Notes: a model not told the origin generated them from the letters alone. A stretch of 64,000 nucleotides of DNA from JACOTK01 sp963743945 (GCA_963743945.1 CAVURO010000003.1:47872-111871); one strand, 5' to 3'. Shown: positions 9,131 to 20,358, counted from the first letter of the stretch. Numbers and translations are program-made.

Positions 9131-9500
9131 CGACAAAAGAGCGGGCGGCAGCAAGAACTGCCTTCACGTTGCCCGACGCGATGACATCGATCGGTGCATC
9201 ATCATCGAGCTGAGGGTTCATTCCGATGAACCAGGCCCGAACCGTGTGGATGTCATCAGCACTGAGGAGCAGAACGGCAACTTGGTGGGCAGCCCGAAGC
9301 CGTTGTTCCGCTTCATCTTTGGGAACACCCCCGGACTTCCAACGGCTGATCGATGATGGGTCAACGCAGGCAAGGCGAGCGGTCATTCTGGTCCCAAGCA
9401 GATCGACAAGAAACTCGGTGACCGATGTAATCGACTCGGTGACGGATTCATGGTGAGCGCGCGCACTTGCCGGCGAGGCCGATCGAGATCCAGCTGCCAT
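9120..9500 (-). CDS. Xre/MbcA/ParS-type antitoxin of a RES system
   Basis: A 126-residue antitoxin expected to bind and block the RES toxin encoded immediately downstream and to repress the shared promoter. The central part, ARLACVDPSSISRWKSG, looks like the helix-turn-helix. The C-terminus, VRAWFIGMNPQLDDDAPIDV followed by an A/V-rich helix, is the toxin-binding domain typical of MbcA-like antitoxins. The start is set at ATG 9500 because GGAGG sits 7-8 nt upstream and the promoter-like AT-rich segment lies further upstream. A longer in-frame start at 9575 would place the promoter inside the gene. Confidence 0.85.
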   Translation of the reverse strand: MAAGSRSASPASARAHHESVTESITSVTEFLVDLLGTRMTARLACVDPSSISRWKSGGVPKDEAEQRLRAAHQVAVLLLSADDIHTVRAWFIGMNPQLDDDAPIDVIASGNVKAVLAAARSFVDAA

Positions 9501-9547
9501 GCCACAACCTCCATCGAGAACATCCGGACGAATTTCCCCTACCGATG

Positions 9548-9607
9548 ACACTACATGTATCCACAAGAAATGCAAGAGTTATGCATGGATAATGAGTTAT
9601 CTATGCA
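9548..9607 (-). promoter_or_regulatory. Promoter and phased TGCA operator of the RES/Xre operon
   Basis: On the minus strand TTGCAT (9576-9571) and TAGTGT (9553-9548) are spaced 17 bp, a plausible -35/-10 pair about 50 nt before the antitoxin ATG. Three TGCA motifs begin at 9571, 9582 and 9604, spaced 11 and 22 bp, that is on the same face of the helix. A TACATGTA palindrome lies at 9552-9559. The pattern fits an autoregulatory operator for the antitoxin; the assignment is inference. Confidence 0.45.
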
Positions 9608-9723
9608 CAGCTTATCCACTTGACCAATGGGTGACAGCACCGGTCACGCACTGAGTGTCCGGCGGCTTACCCGGACAAGGCCATTCCATCTTCCGCAACT
9701 CGATGGCGATTGAGACCGACGAC

Positions 9724-10615
9724 TCATCCTGATCCGGACCACTCAAGCCAGGCGGTCCCGCCGGCCCGCTCGGTGACGGCGACGGTGACGAGGCGACGTT
9801 CCAGCAGCACGGACGGCATGGGCCGAGACGAAGGGAGCAGGACCGGCGCTCGATGGTGGGGCGCAAGGTCCAGTTCCGTGTCACCCATCCGCAGGCTCCG
9901 GGGCATCGAGGAGCGATCGGCGATCAACGCCGTCCGGTCACCCAGACGCGCCGTGCCATCAGGGTTGAGCTGCCAGGTGGTGCCGTCGTCGAGCACGCCG
10001 CCGCCCCAGCACCAGGCTTGACCGCTCCACGGGGGTAGTCCCCAGAGGTGTTGGCGACCGCCCCACCCGTCGATGGCCAGGGTCTCCGAGCCGATCAGAA
10101 CCTCGCCATGCACGCGGCACATCATCTGGTAGCCCTTGGCCCCGGGAAGCTCGAAGCTCATGATCTCCGAGTCCGTCTCCCATTCGAGATCGAAACCCAG
10201 ACCGATCCGGTCGCCCCGGCCCCGGCCCGACGCCTCGTCGGGGTCATCGAGCGCAACGGCAAATGCCTCCAGGCCGACCGACCAGTGATCGAAGGGCTGT
10301 CTCGCACACGGCATCGACCCAGATTCCCTCACCCCGCGCCCCGATGCTGTCGGTCTCACGAACCAGGGGAACGTCGTGATCGACCAGATGCACCAACGGA
10401 TGACCCGCGCGGACCAGGCACCCCCAGACGGGCGCGAATCCCCGATCGGGTTGACGTCCGAGACGCAGGCTCGCCCCCACCTCGCCGTCGGTCGAGATGA
10501 AGTCGAAGTGCCACGACTCCTCCCAATCCGCCGCCATGCCGTCGGCGGCCCGGTGACGACCCTCGTCGCGGACCGCAAGCCCTTCCGGCAACGAAGCTGC
10601 GGTGCCGGAAGACAT
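9724..10615 (-). pseudogene. Uncharacterised protein (DUF7064-like / CrtC-AttH-like), frameshifted
   Basis: The frame from ATG 10615 reads DWEESWHFDFISTDGEVGA, VDHDVPLVRETDSIG and GIWVDAVCET, then homology moves to a second frame continuing PFDHWSVGLEAFAVAL, FDLEWETDSEIMSF and VHGEVLIGSETL to the stop at 9724. One extra base near 10297-10300 accounts for the shift; removing it gives about 296 residues. The repeated W/H-rich beta-strand pattern is reminiscent of a family common in actinobacteria, sometimes annotated DUF7064 and structurally like hydroxyneurosporene-synthase/AttH lipocalins. I recall that family only loosely. No function is assigned. It is divergent from the SCP2 gene with only 32 bases between starts. 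Confidence 0.6.
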
Positions 10616-10647
10616 GGTCGGATCGTACCGGCATGCGAACATGAGGC

Positions 10648-11037
10648 ATGCCCCGCTTCCTCAGCTCCGAGTGGATCGCCCAGGCGCACACCGCTGCCCA
10701 GACCTCCGCCACCCTTGCCGATGCAACCGCAGACGTACAGATCACGATCCAACAAAACGTGACCGACACGCCCCACGGTGATGTCCACTACGTCATTCGC
10801 GTCGACCACGGGAGGGTGGAGATCGTCGAGGGCGTCGACGATCAGGCAACGGTCTCCTTCACCCAGGACTGGGAGACCGGAGTAGGCATGAGCAACGGCA
10901 GCCTCTCCGCGCAGGACGCCTTCACCACCGGGAGGCTGCGGGTCGGCGGCGACATCCAGGCGATGATGGACGTGCAACAGGCCTTCACCGAGCTCGACGA
11001 CGTGTTCGTCGAGCTACGGCTCACGACGACGTACTGA
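10648..11037 (+). CDS. SCP2 sterol-carrier domain protein
   Basis: A 129-residue stand-alone SCP2 fold, expected to bind sterols, fatty acyl-CoA or other hydrophobic ligands in the cytoplasm. The pattern includes VQITIQQNVTDTPHGDVHY, RVEIVEGVDDQATVSFTQDW and LRVGGDIQAMMDVQQAFTEL; the last is the SCP2 C-terminal helix region. Length is normal for the single-domain version. The gene diverges from the uncharacterised broken gene at 9724-10615, so the two may share a control region. ATG 10648 is chosen over ATG 10641 because 10641 is out of frame. Confidence 0.85.
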   Translation: MPRFLSSEWIAQAHTAAQTSATLADATADVQITIQQNVTDTPHGDVHYVIRVDHGRVEIVEGVDDQATVSFTQDWETGVGMSNGSLSAQDAFTTGRLRVGGDIQAMMDVQQAFTELDDVFVELRLTTTY

Positions 11038-11043
11038 TAACCA

Positions 11044-11103
11044 ACCTGCCGCTGCCCGAGCCACTGATGCCCGACCTGCCGCTGCCCGAGCCACTGATGC
11101 CCG
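11044..11103. repeat. Perfect 30-bp tandem duplication
   Basis: Two identical 30-bp units, 11044-11073 and 11074-11103, directly downstream of the SCP2 gene and upstream of the convergent mdh end. They contain no evident gene. Confidence 0.9.
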
Positions 11104-11170
11104 ACAGGCCGAACGTCCATCCCCCGAAGGTCCGTCCGTCGAGAGTCCGACCGTCGGGTCCGAAATCGAT

Positions 11171-12161
<991 letters not shown>

Positions 12162-12246
12162 GTCAGGTACTCCTCGTGGAAGGAAGGATCAGCGATGATC
12201 AGGACCCGGTGACTTTACCCTTCGGCCGTGTTGGCAACCCTTTCGC

Positions 12247-13665
12247 TCAGAGCATCAACGCCTTGACCTCGAGGAACTCCTCGAGGCCGAGGACGCCGAG
12301 CTCACGACCGTGGCCCGACTGCTTGTAGCCACCGAAGGGAGCCATCGGATTGAAGCTGCCGTCGTTGACCGTGACCTGCCCGGCTTCGATGCGCTTGGCC
12401 ACGCGGGCGGCACGCGCCTTGTCGGCGCTGTAGACGCCGGCGTGCAGGCCGTAGATGGTGTCGTTGGCGATGCGGATGGCATCTTCCTCGTCGTCGTAGG
12501 GAAGGATCGACAGCACCGGGCCGAAGATCTCCTCACGGGCGATGGTCATGTCATTGGTGACGTTCGAGAACACCGTCGGCTTGACGAAGTAGCCCTTGTC
12601 GAGGCCCTCGGGCTGCTCCGCTCCGCCGGTGACGAGCGTGGCCCCCTCGGCGATGCCCTTCTCGATGTAGGAACGGACGCGGTCCTGTTGGGTCTTGGAC
12701 ACGAGCGGTCCGAGACGCGTGGCGGGCTCGAACGGGTCGCCGGGGGTGTAGGCCTCGGCGGCGTCCTTGACGAGCGCCACGATCTCATCCTGCTTGTCAC
12801 GAGGCACCAGCATGCGAGTCCACGCGATGCAGGTCTGGCCCGAGTTGATGTAGCAGTTGCCCACACCGGCCTTGACGGCATCGGCGAGGTTGGCGTCGTC
12901 GAGGATGATGAAGGGCGACTTGCCGCCCAGCTCGAGCGCAACACGCTTCACCGTTTGGGAGGCGACCTCGCTCACCCGCTTGCCCGCCGCCGTCGAGCCG
13001 GTGAACGAGACCATGTTGATCTCGGGGTGCGCGGCGATGGCCTCACCCACGATGGGGCCGGTGCCGGTCACCAGGTTGAAGACGCCCGCGGGAAGACCGA
13101 CCTCCTCGATGATCTCGGCGAGGATGAAGGCGTTGAGCGGGGCGACCTCGCTCGGCTTCAGGACGACGGTGCAGCCGGCGGCAAGGGCAGGGGCGACCTT
13201 GGCCACGATCTGGTGGAGGGGATAGTTCCAGGGCGTGATGCAACCCACGACACCCACGGGCTCACGCACGATCAGGCTGGAGCCGAGCGGCTCCTCAAAG
13301 GCATAGTTCTCCAGGATCGTGGTGTACGACCCCATGACCATGGCGGGCAGCCCTGCCTGCACCATCACCGACAGGGTCATGGGCATGCCCATCTCCTGGG
13401 AGACGACCTTGCCGATCTCCTGCATGCGGGCGCCGAGACCCTCCTGGAGCCGCTGGATGTACTTGCCGCGCTCCTCCTTGGGGGTTGCCGCCCACGCGGG
13501 GAACGCCGCACGGGCCGCACGGGCCGCACGGTCGACATCGTCGGCATTGCCGTTGGGAATGTGCCCGATCACTTCCTCGGTCGCCGGGTTGACGACGTCG
13601 ATGACGCCCTTGCCGGCGGAGGGAACCCACGCACCGTCGATGAAGACCTCGTTGTGCTCGTACAT
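12247..13665 (-). CDS. NAD(P)-dependent aldehyde dehydrogenase
   Basis: Oxidises an aldehyde to the carboxylic acid; cytoplasmic, 472 residues, normal length. The general-base glutamate is in LELGGKSPF (about residue 242) and the nucleophilic cysteine in SGQTCIAWTRM (about 276). The cofactor site shows TPWNYPLHQI and FTGSTAAGKRV, and the C-terminal PFGGYKQSGHGRE is typical of the superfamily. Substrate cannot be told from sequence. It sits between mdh and icd on the same strand with a separate upstream region carrying a palindrome, so it is probably transcribed separately. A 9-bp unit repeated three times at 13505-13531 encodes alanine/arginine-rich residues in the N-terminal helix. Confidence 0.92.
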   Translation of the reverse strand: MYEHNEVFIDGAWVPSAGKGVIDVVNPATEEVIGHIPNGNADDVDRAARAARAAFPAWAATPKEERGKYIQRLQEGLGARMQEIGKVVSQEMGMPMTLSVMVQAGLPAMVMGSYTTILENYAFEEPLGSSLIVREPVGVVGCITPWNYPLHQIVAKVAPALAAGCTVVLKPSEVAPLNAFILAEIIEEVGLPAGVFNLVTGTGPIVGEAIAAHPEINMVSFTGSTAAGKRVSEVASQTVKRVALELGGKSPFIILDDANLADAVKAGVGNCYINSGQTCIAWTRMLVPRDKQDEIVALVKDAAEAYTPGDPFEPATRLGPLVSKTQQDRVRSYIEKGIAEGATLVTGGAEQPEGLDKGYFVKPTVFSNVTNDMTIAREEIFGPVLSILPYDDEEDAIRIANDTIYGLHAGVYSADKARAARVAKRIEAGQVTVNDGSFNPMAPFGGYKQSGHGRELGVLGLEEFLEVKALML

Positions 13666-13693
13666 CTGCGCCCCCTCGTGAACAGCCTGAATG

Positions 13694-13717
13694 CATCAAG
13701 CCCTTGATGAGACGATA
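13694..13717 (-). promoter_or_regulatory. Candidate promoter/operator upstream of aldehyde dehydrogenase
   Basis: The palindrome CATCAAG-CC-CTTGATG (13694-13709) is centred about 36 nt before the aldehyde dehydrogenase ATG. A TATCGT hexamer (13717-13712) immediately precedes it and could be the -10. A repressor bound here would overlap the transcription start; this is inference. Confidence 0.35.
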
Positions 13718-13775
13718 CACCCGAGTTGTGTCATCCGGTCCAGAAAAAATGCCTCTGTCGCCGGAAACCGGCCGC

Positions 13776-14972
13776 CTACAAGCGGTCGATGACGGCGGAG
13801 GCAAACTCGGAGCACTTGACCTCGGTGGCGCCCTCCATGAGGCGGGCGAAGTCGTAGGTGACGACCCTGTCGGCGATCGTGGCCTCCAGGGCCGTGATGA
13901 TGTCGGAGGCTGCATCGTTCCAACCGAGGTGCTCGAACATCAGCACGCCTGACAACAACAAGGAACCGGGGTTGACCTTGTCCTGTCCGGCGTACTTGGG
14001 CGCCGTACCATGGGTGGCCTCGAAAATACCGTGCCCGGTCACGTAGTTGATGTTCGCCCCCGGAGCGATGCCGATGCCGCCGACCTGAGCGGCAAGCGCG
14101 TCGGACAGGTAGTCACCGTTGAGGTTGGTGGTCGCGATGACGTCGAAATCGGTGGGACGGGTCAAGACCTGCTGCAGGGTGATGTCGGCGATCGAATCCT
14201 TGACGAGCACCTTGTCGCCGGGATCGCCGCCGCAGTCGTCCCAACCCACGGCCACGTCGGCGAACTCCTCACGCACGAGGTCATAACCCCAACCGCGGAA
14301 CGCGCCCTCGGTGAACTTCTGGATGTTGCCCTTGTGCACCATGGTCACGCTCTTGCGTCCACGCTCGACGGCGTATTGCACTGCTGCACGGATGAGACGC
14401 TTCGAGCCGGTGGTCGAGATCGGCTTGATACCGATACCCGAGTCGTGGCGAATGTCCCAGCCGTACTCGTCGTGGAGGAAACCAATCAGCTTGGCCACTT
14501 CCCGGGTTCCCGACTCGAGCTCGAGACCGGCGTAGACGTCCTCGGTGTTCTCCCGGAAGATGACCATGTCGACCAGCTCGGGGTGCTTCACCGGCGAGGG
14601 AACCCCGGTGAACCATCGAACCGGACGCAGGCACACGTACAGGTCGAGGATCTGGCGAAGTGCCACGTTGAGACTGCGGATGCCCCCACCGACCGGGGTG
14701 GTCAGCGGGCCCTTGATGCCGACCAGGTGATCACGGAAATCAATCACCGTCTGCTCGGGAAGCCAGTCACCGGTCTCGTTGAAGGCCTTCTCGCCGGCAA
14801 GGACCTCCTTCCAGGCGACCTTGCGTCCGTGCTTGGCCGCAGCGGCATCGAGAACTGCCCGTGCTGCGGGCCAGATGTCCACTCCGGTGCCATCGCCCTC
14901 GATGAAGGGGATGATGGGCTCGACGGGGACGTTGAGGGTGCCATCGGCGGCAAGCGTGATCTTTTCGGCCAT
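13776..14972 (-). CDS. icd: Isocitrate dehydrogenase, NADP-dependent type
   Basis: Oxidative decarboxylation of isocitrate to 2-oxoglutarate in the TCA cycle. The 398-residue homodimeric-type enzyme has PFIEGDGTGVDIW at the N-terminus, the substrate loop VGGGIRSLNVALRQ, IFRENTEDVYAGLE, VHKGNIQKFTEGAF and the cofactor motif HGTAPKYAGQDKVNPGS. The lysine-tyrosine in that motif is the established NADP-specificity signature of the E. coli-type enzyme. Start ATG 14972 has TAGACT 6 nt upstream and no Shine-Dalgarno, so it is probably leaderless. Its start is about 100 bases from the divergent sulfotransferase. Confidence 0.95.
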   Translation of the reverse strand: MAEKITLAADGTLNVPVEPIIPFIEGDGTGVDIWPAARAVLDAAAAKHGRKVAWKEVLAGEKAFNETGDWLPEQTVIDFRDHLVGIKGPLTTPVGGGIRSLNVALRQILDLYVCLRPVRWFTGVPSPVKHPELVDMVIFRENTEDVYAGLELESGTREVAKLIGFLHDEYGWDIRHDSGIGIKPISTTGSKRLIRAAVQYAVERGRKSVTMVHKGNIQKFTEGAFRGWGYDLVREEFADVAVGWDDCGGDPGDKVLVKDSIADITLQQVLTRPTDFDVIATTNLNGDYLSDALAAQVGGIGIAPGANINYVTGHGIFEATHGTAPKYAGQDKVNPGSLLLSGVLMFEHLGWNDAASDIITALEATIADRVVTYDFARLMEGATEVKCSEFASAVIDRL

Positions 14973-14978
14973 GGCCGC

Positions 14979-14984
14979 AGTCTA
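14979..14984 (-). promoter_or_regulatory. Putative -10 (TAGACT) of leaderless icd
   Basis: TAGACT on the minus strand lies 6 nt before ATG 14972 with no Shine-Dalgarno between them. Confidence 0.45.
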
Positions 14985-15056
14985 GGACGATGCCCGCCGA
15001 AGACCTGCCCCGACCTCCGAAGCGTGCAGCCGGGGGACCGCCGGCACCCACGACAG

Positions 15057-15062
15057 TACGCT
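15057..15062 (+). promoter_or_regulatory. Putative -10 (TACGCT) of the sulfotransferase gene
   Basis: TACGCT lies 6 nt before ATG 15069. It supports 15069 as the true start rather than the longer open frame that begins upstream. Confidence 0.4.
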
Positions 15063-15068
15063 GCGGTG

Positions 15069-16029
15069 ATGTCCGATGTCGCCGCGTCCTTGCGCCCCGA
15101 ACGCACCGGTCATTTCGACACGTGCTGTTGGACAGCGACCGCTGGGATGCGTACAAGCCACGCCCGAGTGACATCGTCATCACCACGAGCATGAAAGCGG
15201 GCACCACGTGGATGCAGACGATCGTGGCCTGCCTGTTGTTTCCCGATGGCCGCCAACCGGCCCCGACCAACGTTCTGTCCCCGTGGTTCGACCTCTCGTT
15301 TCCCGCGGTCGGTGATGTCGTGGATCTCCTGGAAGCCCAGAAGCACCGTCGCTTCGTGAAAAGCCACCTTCCGGCGAACGCCATCCGATACTTCGACGAG
15401 GTTCGGTACCTCGTCATCGGACGCGACGGCCGTGACGTGTTCATGTCCCTTGTCAATCACTACGAGCGAATGAAACCCGAGATCATCGCGATGGCGAACC
15501 ACCTGGCCCCACCCGACATACCTCACATGCCGTTGTACTCGGAGGCCTTCGACTCCGACCCTCGTGCGTTCTTCGATCACTGGATCTCCACCGGGTCCGT
15601 GCCCTCGGAAGGCGACGGCTCGCCGTTCTGGTCGCACTTCGCGCACATCGCCTCGTGGTGGCCGTATCGACACCTCCCCAATGTGCGTCTCGTCCACTTC
15701 AACGATCTGCCGGCCGACCTGGACGGCGAGATGCGGGCGATCGCGGAGTGGCTCGCCATCGACGTTCCCGAGCGCTTCTGGCCCGAGGTCGTCGAGCGCG
15801 CAACGTTCGCCTCCATGAAGGAAAAGGCCGACGAGGTGGCACCGGTCCCCTTTGTCTTTGACGGCGGAGGCGACGGTTTCCTGCACAGCGGGACCAACGG
15901 TCGCTGGCGTGACGTGCTCTCCGCGATCAGCTGCAACGCTACGAAGCCCGCGTCGGGGCCGTGCTCCCACCGGATTGCGCATCATGGTTGGAACACGGAT
16001 CGAGCCCGGTTCCGGGCGATTGCGGGTGA
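15069..16029 (+). pseudogene. PAPS-dependent sulfotransferase, two frameshifts
   Basis: Transfers sulfate from PAPS to an acceptor, probably a lipid or small molecule; the acceptor is unknown. From ATG 15069 the protein starts MSDVAASLRP. At the C-run near 15096 one missing base moves it into the frame that carries RSFRHVLLDSDRWDAY, the 5'-PAPS loop TTSMKAGTTWMQTI and the 3'-phosphate motif VIGRDGRDVFMSLVNHY. Near 15924 a second missing base, after GTNGRWRDVLSA, shifts to a frame reading DQLQRYEARVGAVLPPDC and ending at TGA 16027-16029. Repaired, it is about 320 residues, the usual family length. Two indels in one otherwise intact gene favour a sequence-quality explanation. Confidence 0.8.
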
Positions 16030-16032
16030 CGG

Positions 16033-16896
16033 TCAGCTCAGGGCGAGGTTGGCGTAGATCTCCCGCGTCGCGGTGGAGCGGTTGAGCGTGAAGAAGTGCA
16101 GGCCCGGAGCGCCCGCGTCGAGGAGCTCCCGGCAGAGCTCGGTTGCCGCCTCGACGCCGATGCGGCGGACCTCCTCGGGCCGGTCGGCCACCCCGCGCAA
16201 CCGCTCGGCGAGCGACTCGGGGAAGGTAGCTCCGGACAGTTGGGCAAATCGCTCGATCTGGCCGAGGTTGGTGACCGGCATGATGCCGGGTACGACGGGC
16301 TTGTCCACGCCGAGAGCAGCAAGATCCTCGACCATCCGCAGGTAGTCGGCGGCCTGGAAGAAGAACTGCGTCACACCGAAATCTGCGAGCGCCAACTTTG
16401 CCGCCAGGTGGCGACGGTCGTCGGTCGAGCTGGTTGAGCGGGGATGGCCTTCGGGGTGTGCGGCAACACCGATCGAGAAGGTCCCCCGCTCGCGGATCAA
16501 CTCGACCAGCTCGTGGGCGAAGTGGAAGCTGTCGGTCGCAGCCTCGTGGCCGGCTGCGTCAACCGGTGGATCGCCCGCCAAGGCCAGGATGTTCTCGACG
16601 CCCGCCTCGCGATAGCCATCGATGATGTCGATCAGCTCCTCGCGGCGGTGTCCCGCACAGGTGAGATGCGCCATCGCGGTCATCGAGGTCTCACGCAGGA
16701 TGCTCACCACGATGTCGCGCGTGCGCTCACGGGTGCTCCCGCCGGCGCCATAGGTCACCGAGACGAAGGCAGGGTGCAGCGGCTCGAGCTCGACGAGCGC
16801 CTTCTCGAGCGCACGCTCGGCCTCATCGGTCTTGGGCGGGAAGAACTCGAACGAGATGCAACGCCGCGCCGCCAAGAGCTCGTGGATCTTTGTCAT
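16033..16896 (-). CDS. metF: Methylenetetrahydrofolate reductase
   Basis: Reduces 5,10-methylene-THF to 5-methyl-THF with FAD, supplying methyl groups for methionine. The 287-residue TIM barrel begins MTKIHELLAARRCISFEFFP, where the glutamate is the conserved catalytic residue. It continues with VSVTYGAGGSTRERT, MAHLTCAGH, NILALAGDPP and ITPVTN-like PGIMPVTNLGQIERFA. Start ATG 16896 is chosen over the longer frame because the upstream extension overlaps folD and is compositionally non-coding. TAGCGT lies 7 nt before this ATG. It follows folD by 10 bases, so folate genes are grouped. Confidence 0.93.
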   Translation of the reverse strand: MTKIHELLAARRCISFEFFPPKTDEAERALEKALVELEPLHPAFVSVTYGAGGSTRERTRDIVVSILRETSMTAMAHLTCAGHRREELIDIIDGYREAGVENILALAGDPPVDAAGHEAATDSFHFAHELVELIRERGTFSIGVAAHPEGHPRSTSSTDDRRHLAAKLALADFGVTQFFFQAADYLRMVEDLAALGVDKPVVPGIMPVTNLGQIERFAQLSGATFPESLAERLRGVADRPEEVRRIGVEAATELCRELLDAGAPGLHFFTLNRSTATREIYANLALS

Positions 16897-16903
16897 GGTC
16901 GAA

Positions 16904-16909
16904 ACGCTA
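16904..16909 (-). promoter_or_regulatory. Putative -10 (TAGCGT) of leaderless metF
   Basis: TAGCGT on the minus strand lies 7 nt before ATG 16896. It overlaps the very end of folD, which suggests metF has its own promoter besides any readthrough. Confidence 0.4.
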
Positions 16910-17785
16910 CCTGGCGGTCGATCCCGAGGAGCCGGCAGCTCGCTCGGCAGCGGCGACCGTGTTGGCCAACAGCATCGCGACCGTCGTCGGTCCCACACCG
17001 CCCAGACGAGGGGTGATCCAGCCCGCCACCTCGGCGACGGACTCGTCGACGTCGGAGACCAGACGCCTGCCTTCCCAGGTGATGCCACCGCCGATCACGG
17101 CCGCTCCAGGACGCACCATGTGCGGCTGGATCAGGTTGGGACTTCCCGCCGCCCCGATCACGATGTCGGCCCGCTGCGTGTGCTCGACCCAATTGGGAAC
17201 TCCCGTGTGCACAACCGTGACCGCCGCATTCGCATGCGGACGCTTGAGGGAGAGCAGGAGAGCGAGCGGGCGCCCAAGGGTCACGCCTCGTCCGACGATC
17301 ACGACATGGCGACCGGTCACCGGCACCTCGTAGTGCGCGAGGATCGCCTGAATACCCGCAGGCGTGCAGGGCAAAGGGCCAGGGGCGCCCATCACGAGGC
17401 GCCCGAGATTCGCCGGGTGCAAACCGTCGGCGTCCTTGCCCGGCTCGATCGCCGCGAGAACCCGACTCTCGTCCACCGCTTCGGGCAACGGCAGCTGCAC
17501 GATGAACGCATGCACCGTCGGATCTGCGTTGAAGTTCGCCACCGCCGCAAGCACCTGGTCGGTGTCCGCGTCGGAACCAAGTCGGGCGTCCGAGGACGCG
17601 AGTCCGAATGCCGCGCATGCCTCGTGCTTCTTGCGCACGTAGCCTGCACTCGCCGGGTCGTCACCGACGAGGATCGTGCCGAGCCCCGGCGTCACGCCCC
17701 GCTCGGACAGTGCCCGGGCACGAGCCGCCACGTCCGCCAGCACACGCTCGGCGACCGGCCCGCCCTCCAGCAGGATGGCGCTCAT
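16907..17785 (-). CDS. folD: Bifunctional methylene-THF dehydrogenase/cyclohydrolase
   Basis: Interconverts methylene-THF, methenyl-THF and 10-formyl-THF, feeding the formyl donor to PurN and PurH encoded just upstream in the same run. The 292-residue protein (from ATG 17785, MSAILLEGG) has GYVRKKHEACAAFG with the catalytic lysine region, FIVQLPLPEAVDE, PGKDADGLHPANLGRL, PCTPAGI and the NADP fold VVIVGRGVTLGRPLALLL. An in-frame start 11 codons earlier (17818) is possible. It lies 88 bases after purH and 10 bases before metF. Confidence 0.94.
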   Translation of the reverse strand: MSAILLEGGPVAERVLADVAARARALSERGVTPGLGTILVGDDPASAGYVRKKHEACAAFGLASSDARLGSDADTDQVLAAVANFNADPTVHAFIVQLPLPEAVDESRVLAAIEPGKDADGLHPANLGRLVMGAPGPLPCTPAGIQAILAHYEVPVTGRHVVIVGRGVTLGRPLALLLSLKRPHANAAVTVVHTGVPNWVEHTQRADIVIGAAGSPNLIQPHMVRPGAAVIGGGITWEGRRLVSDVDESVAEVAGWITPRLGGVGPTTVAMLLANTVAAAERAAGSSGSTAR

Positions 17786-17873
17786 GGCCGCGCCGACCCC
17801 CTTGACTGCAGGGCACATGCTTCGCGCCGGGCTGTCGTTGCGCTCAGGGCACTCGTTGCGTACGGGTCACCCA

Positions 17874-19393
<1,520 letters not shown>

Positions 19394-19397
<4 letters not shown>

Positions 19398-19954
19398 GAA
19401 AATTTCCCTTCGACAAAGGCGTTGATGGTTGCGGGGTACAGATGGCGCTCGACCGCCTTGATGCGCTCGTGCAGCACCTCGATGGTGTCATCGGCAAGCA
19501 CGGGGACCGATTCCTGGGCAAGGATCGGACCTGCGTCCACCTCGTCGATGGCGAGGTGGACGGTGCAGCCGGTGACAGCGACGCCGGCGCTCATCGCCTC
19601 CTCGACCGCGTGCCAACCCGGAAAGGCCGGAAGGAGGGAGGGATGCGTGTTGAGGATGCGACCGCCGTAGGCATCGTGGATGGGCTTGGCCAAGATGGTG
19701 CCGAACCCCGCCATGACGACGAGCTCGACCTCATGGCGCACCAGCGCAGCCAACACCCGGTTGGTGTAGGCAACCCGATCGAAATCGTCCCCGTAGGAGT
19801 CGCGCTCCACCAACTCGGCCTCGACATCCGCCCGTGCGGCGACCTCGGTGGCAGCACAGGGCCGATCGACGACCACAACGACCACGTCACGACATTTCGC
19901 CAGGATCGCCCCGAGAATCGTTCCGCTTCCCGACGCCAGAACCCCAATTCGCAC
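19394..19954 (-). CDS. purN: Phosphoribosylglycinamide formyltransferase
   Basis: Transfers the formyl group of 10-formyl-THF to GAR in purine synthesis. The 186-residue protein starts RIGVLASGSGTILGAIL (phosphate-binding loop), has the catalytic asparagine and histidine in ILNTHPSLLPAFPG, and the aspartate in CTVHLAIDEVDAGPILAQ. GTG 19954 is preceded 6 nt upstream by TAGCGT without a Shine-Dalgarno, suggesting a leaderless operon start. It is the first gene of purN-purH-folD-metF. Confidence 0.95.
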
Positions 19955-19960
19955 AGCCCG

Positions 19961-19966
19961 ACGCTA
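19961..19966 (-). promoter_or_regulatory. Putative -10 (TAGCGT) of the purN operon
   Basis: TAGCGT on the minus strand lies 6 nt before GTG 19954, consistent with a leaderless operon. Confidence 0.45.
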
Positions 19967-20358
19967 CCAGCGCGGCCGAGTGCGCCGGCCATGGGCGCCG
20001 CAACCAACAGGGCGTGTCGCCCATGGGGGCCGCAAGAACCGAGACTCCCCTGAGACACGTGCGTCCGCCTGGGTCATTCGTCAGGTCATGGCGTTGACCG
20101 CCGGCTGCATGCACCTGTCACGGACTCGATGCGGACGAGCACATAGCCGGCGTCGCTCCTGAAGATCAGGATCTGCCCGAAACAATTCGAGGAGACGATC
20201 GCGCTGGGTAGATGTCCATCCCTCCGGTGGCGGAAGCCGCAGCGGTGCTGATGGCTCGCTTGTACTCACGTTGCAGAGTCGATCCGGTCAACAAGCCCAA
20301 CGAGGTGGACGACCGCACGGTGCTTTTGCTTCACCGGTCCGGAGCCCCCGCACCGGCC
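19967..20358. other. Non-coding or degraded stretch
   Basis: About 390 bases between purN and the chimeric gene relic. It contains a near-duplicate 15-mer (CCATGGGCGCCGCAA near 19989 and CCATGGGGGCCGCAA near 20021). A minus-strand frame of 62 codons at 20081-20269 has no recognisable domain. The stretch is best read as decayed sequence next to a rearrangement. Confidence 0.4.

Noticed and set aside
9656..9677. TGTCCGG...CCGGACA hairpin as terminator of the DUF7064-like gene
   Set aside because: Only 7 bp of stem and no T-tract on the relevant strand.
19989..20040. Near-duplicate 15-mers as phage or integrase attachment sites
   Set aside because: No integrase, tRNA or element boundary nearby; likely part of local sequence duplication.
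20081..20269. 62-codon minus-strand frame
   Set aside because: No domain, no Shine-Dalgarno or promoter, and lies in decayed sequence.
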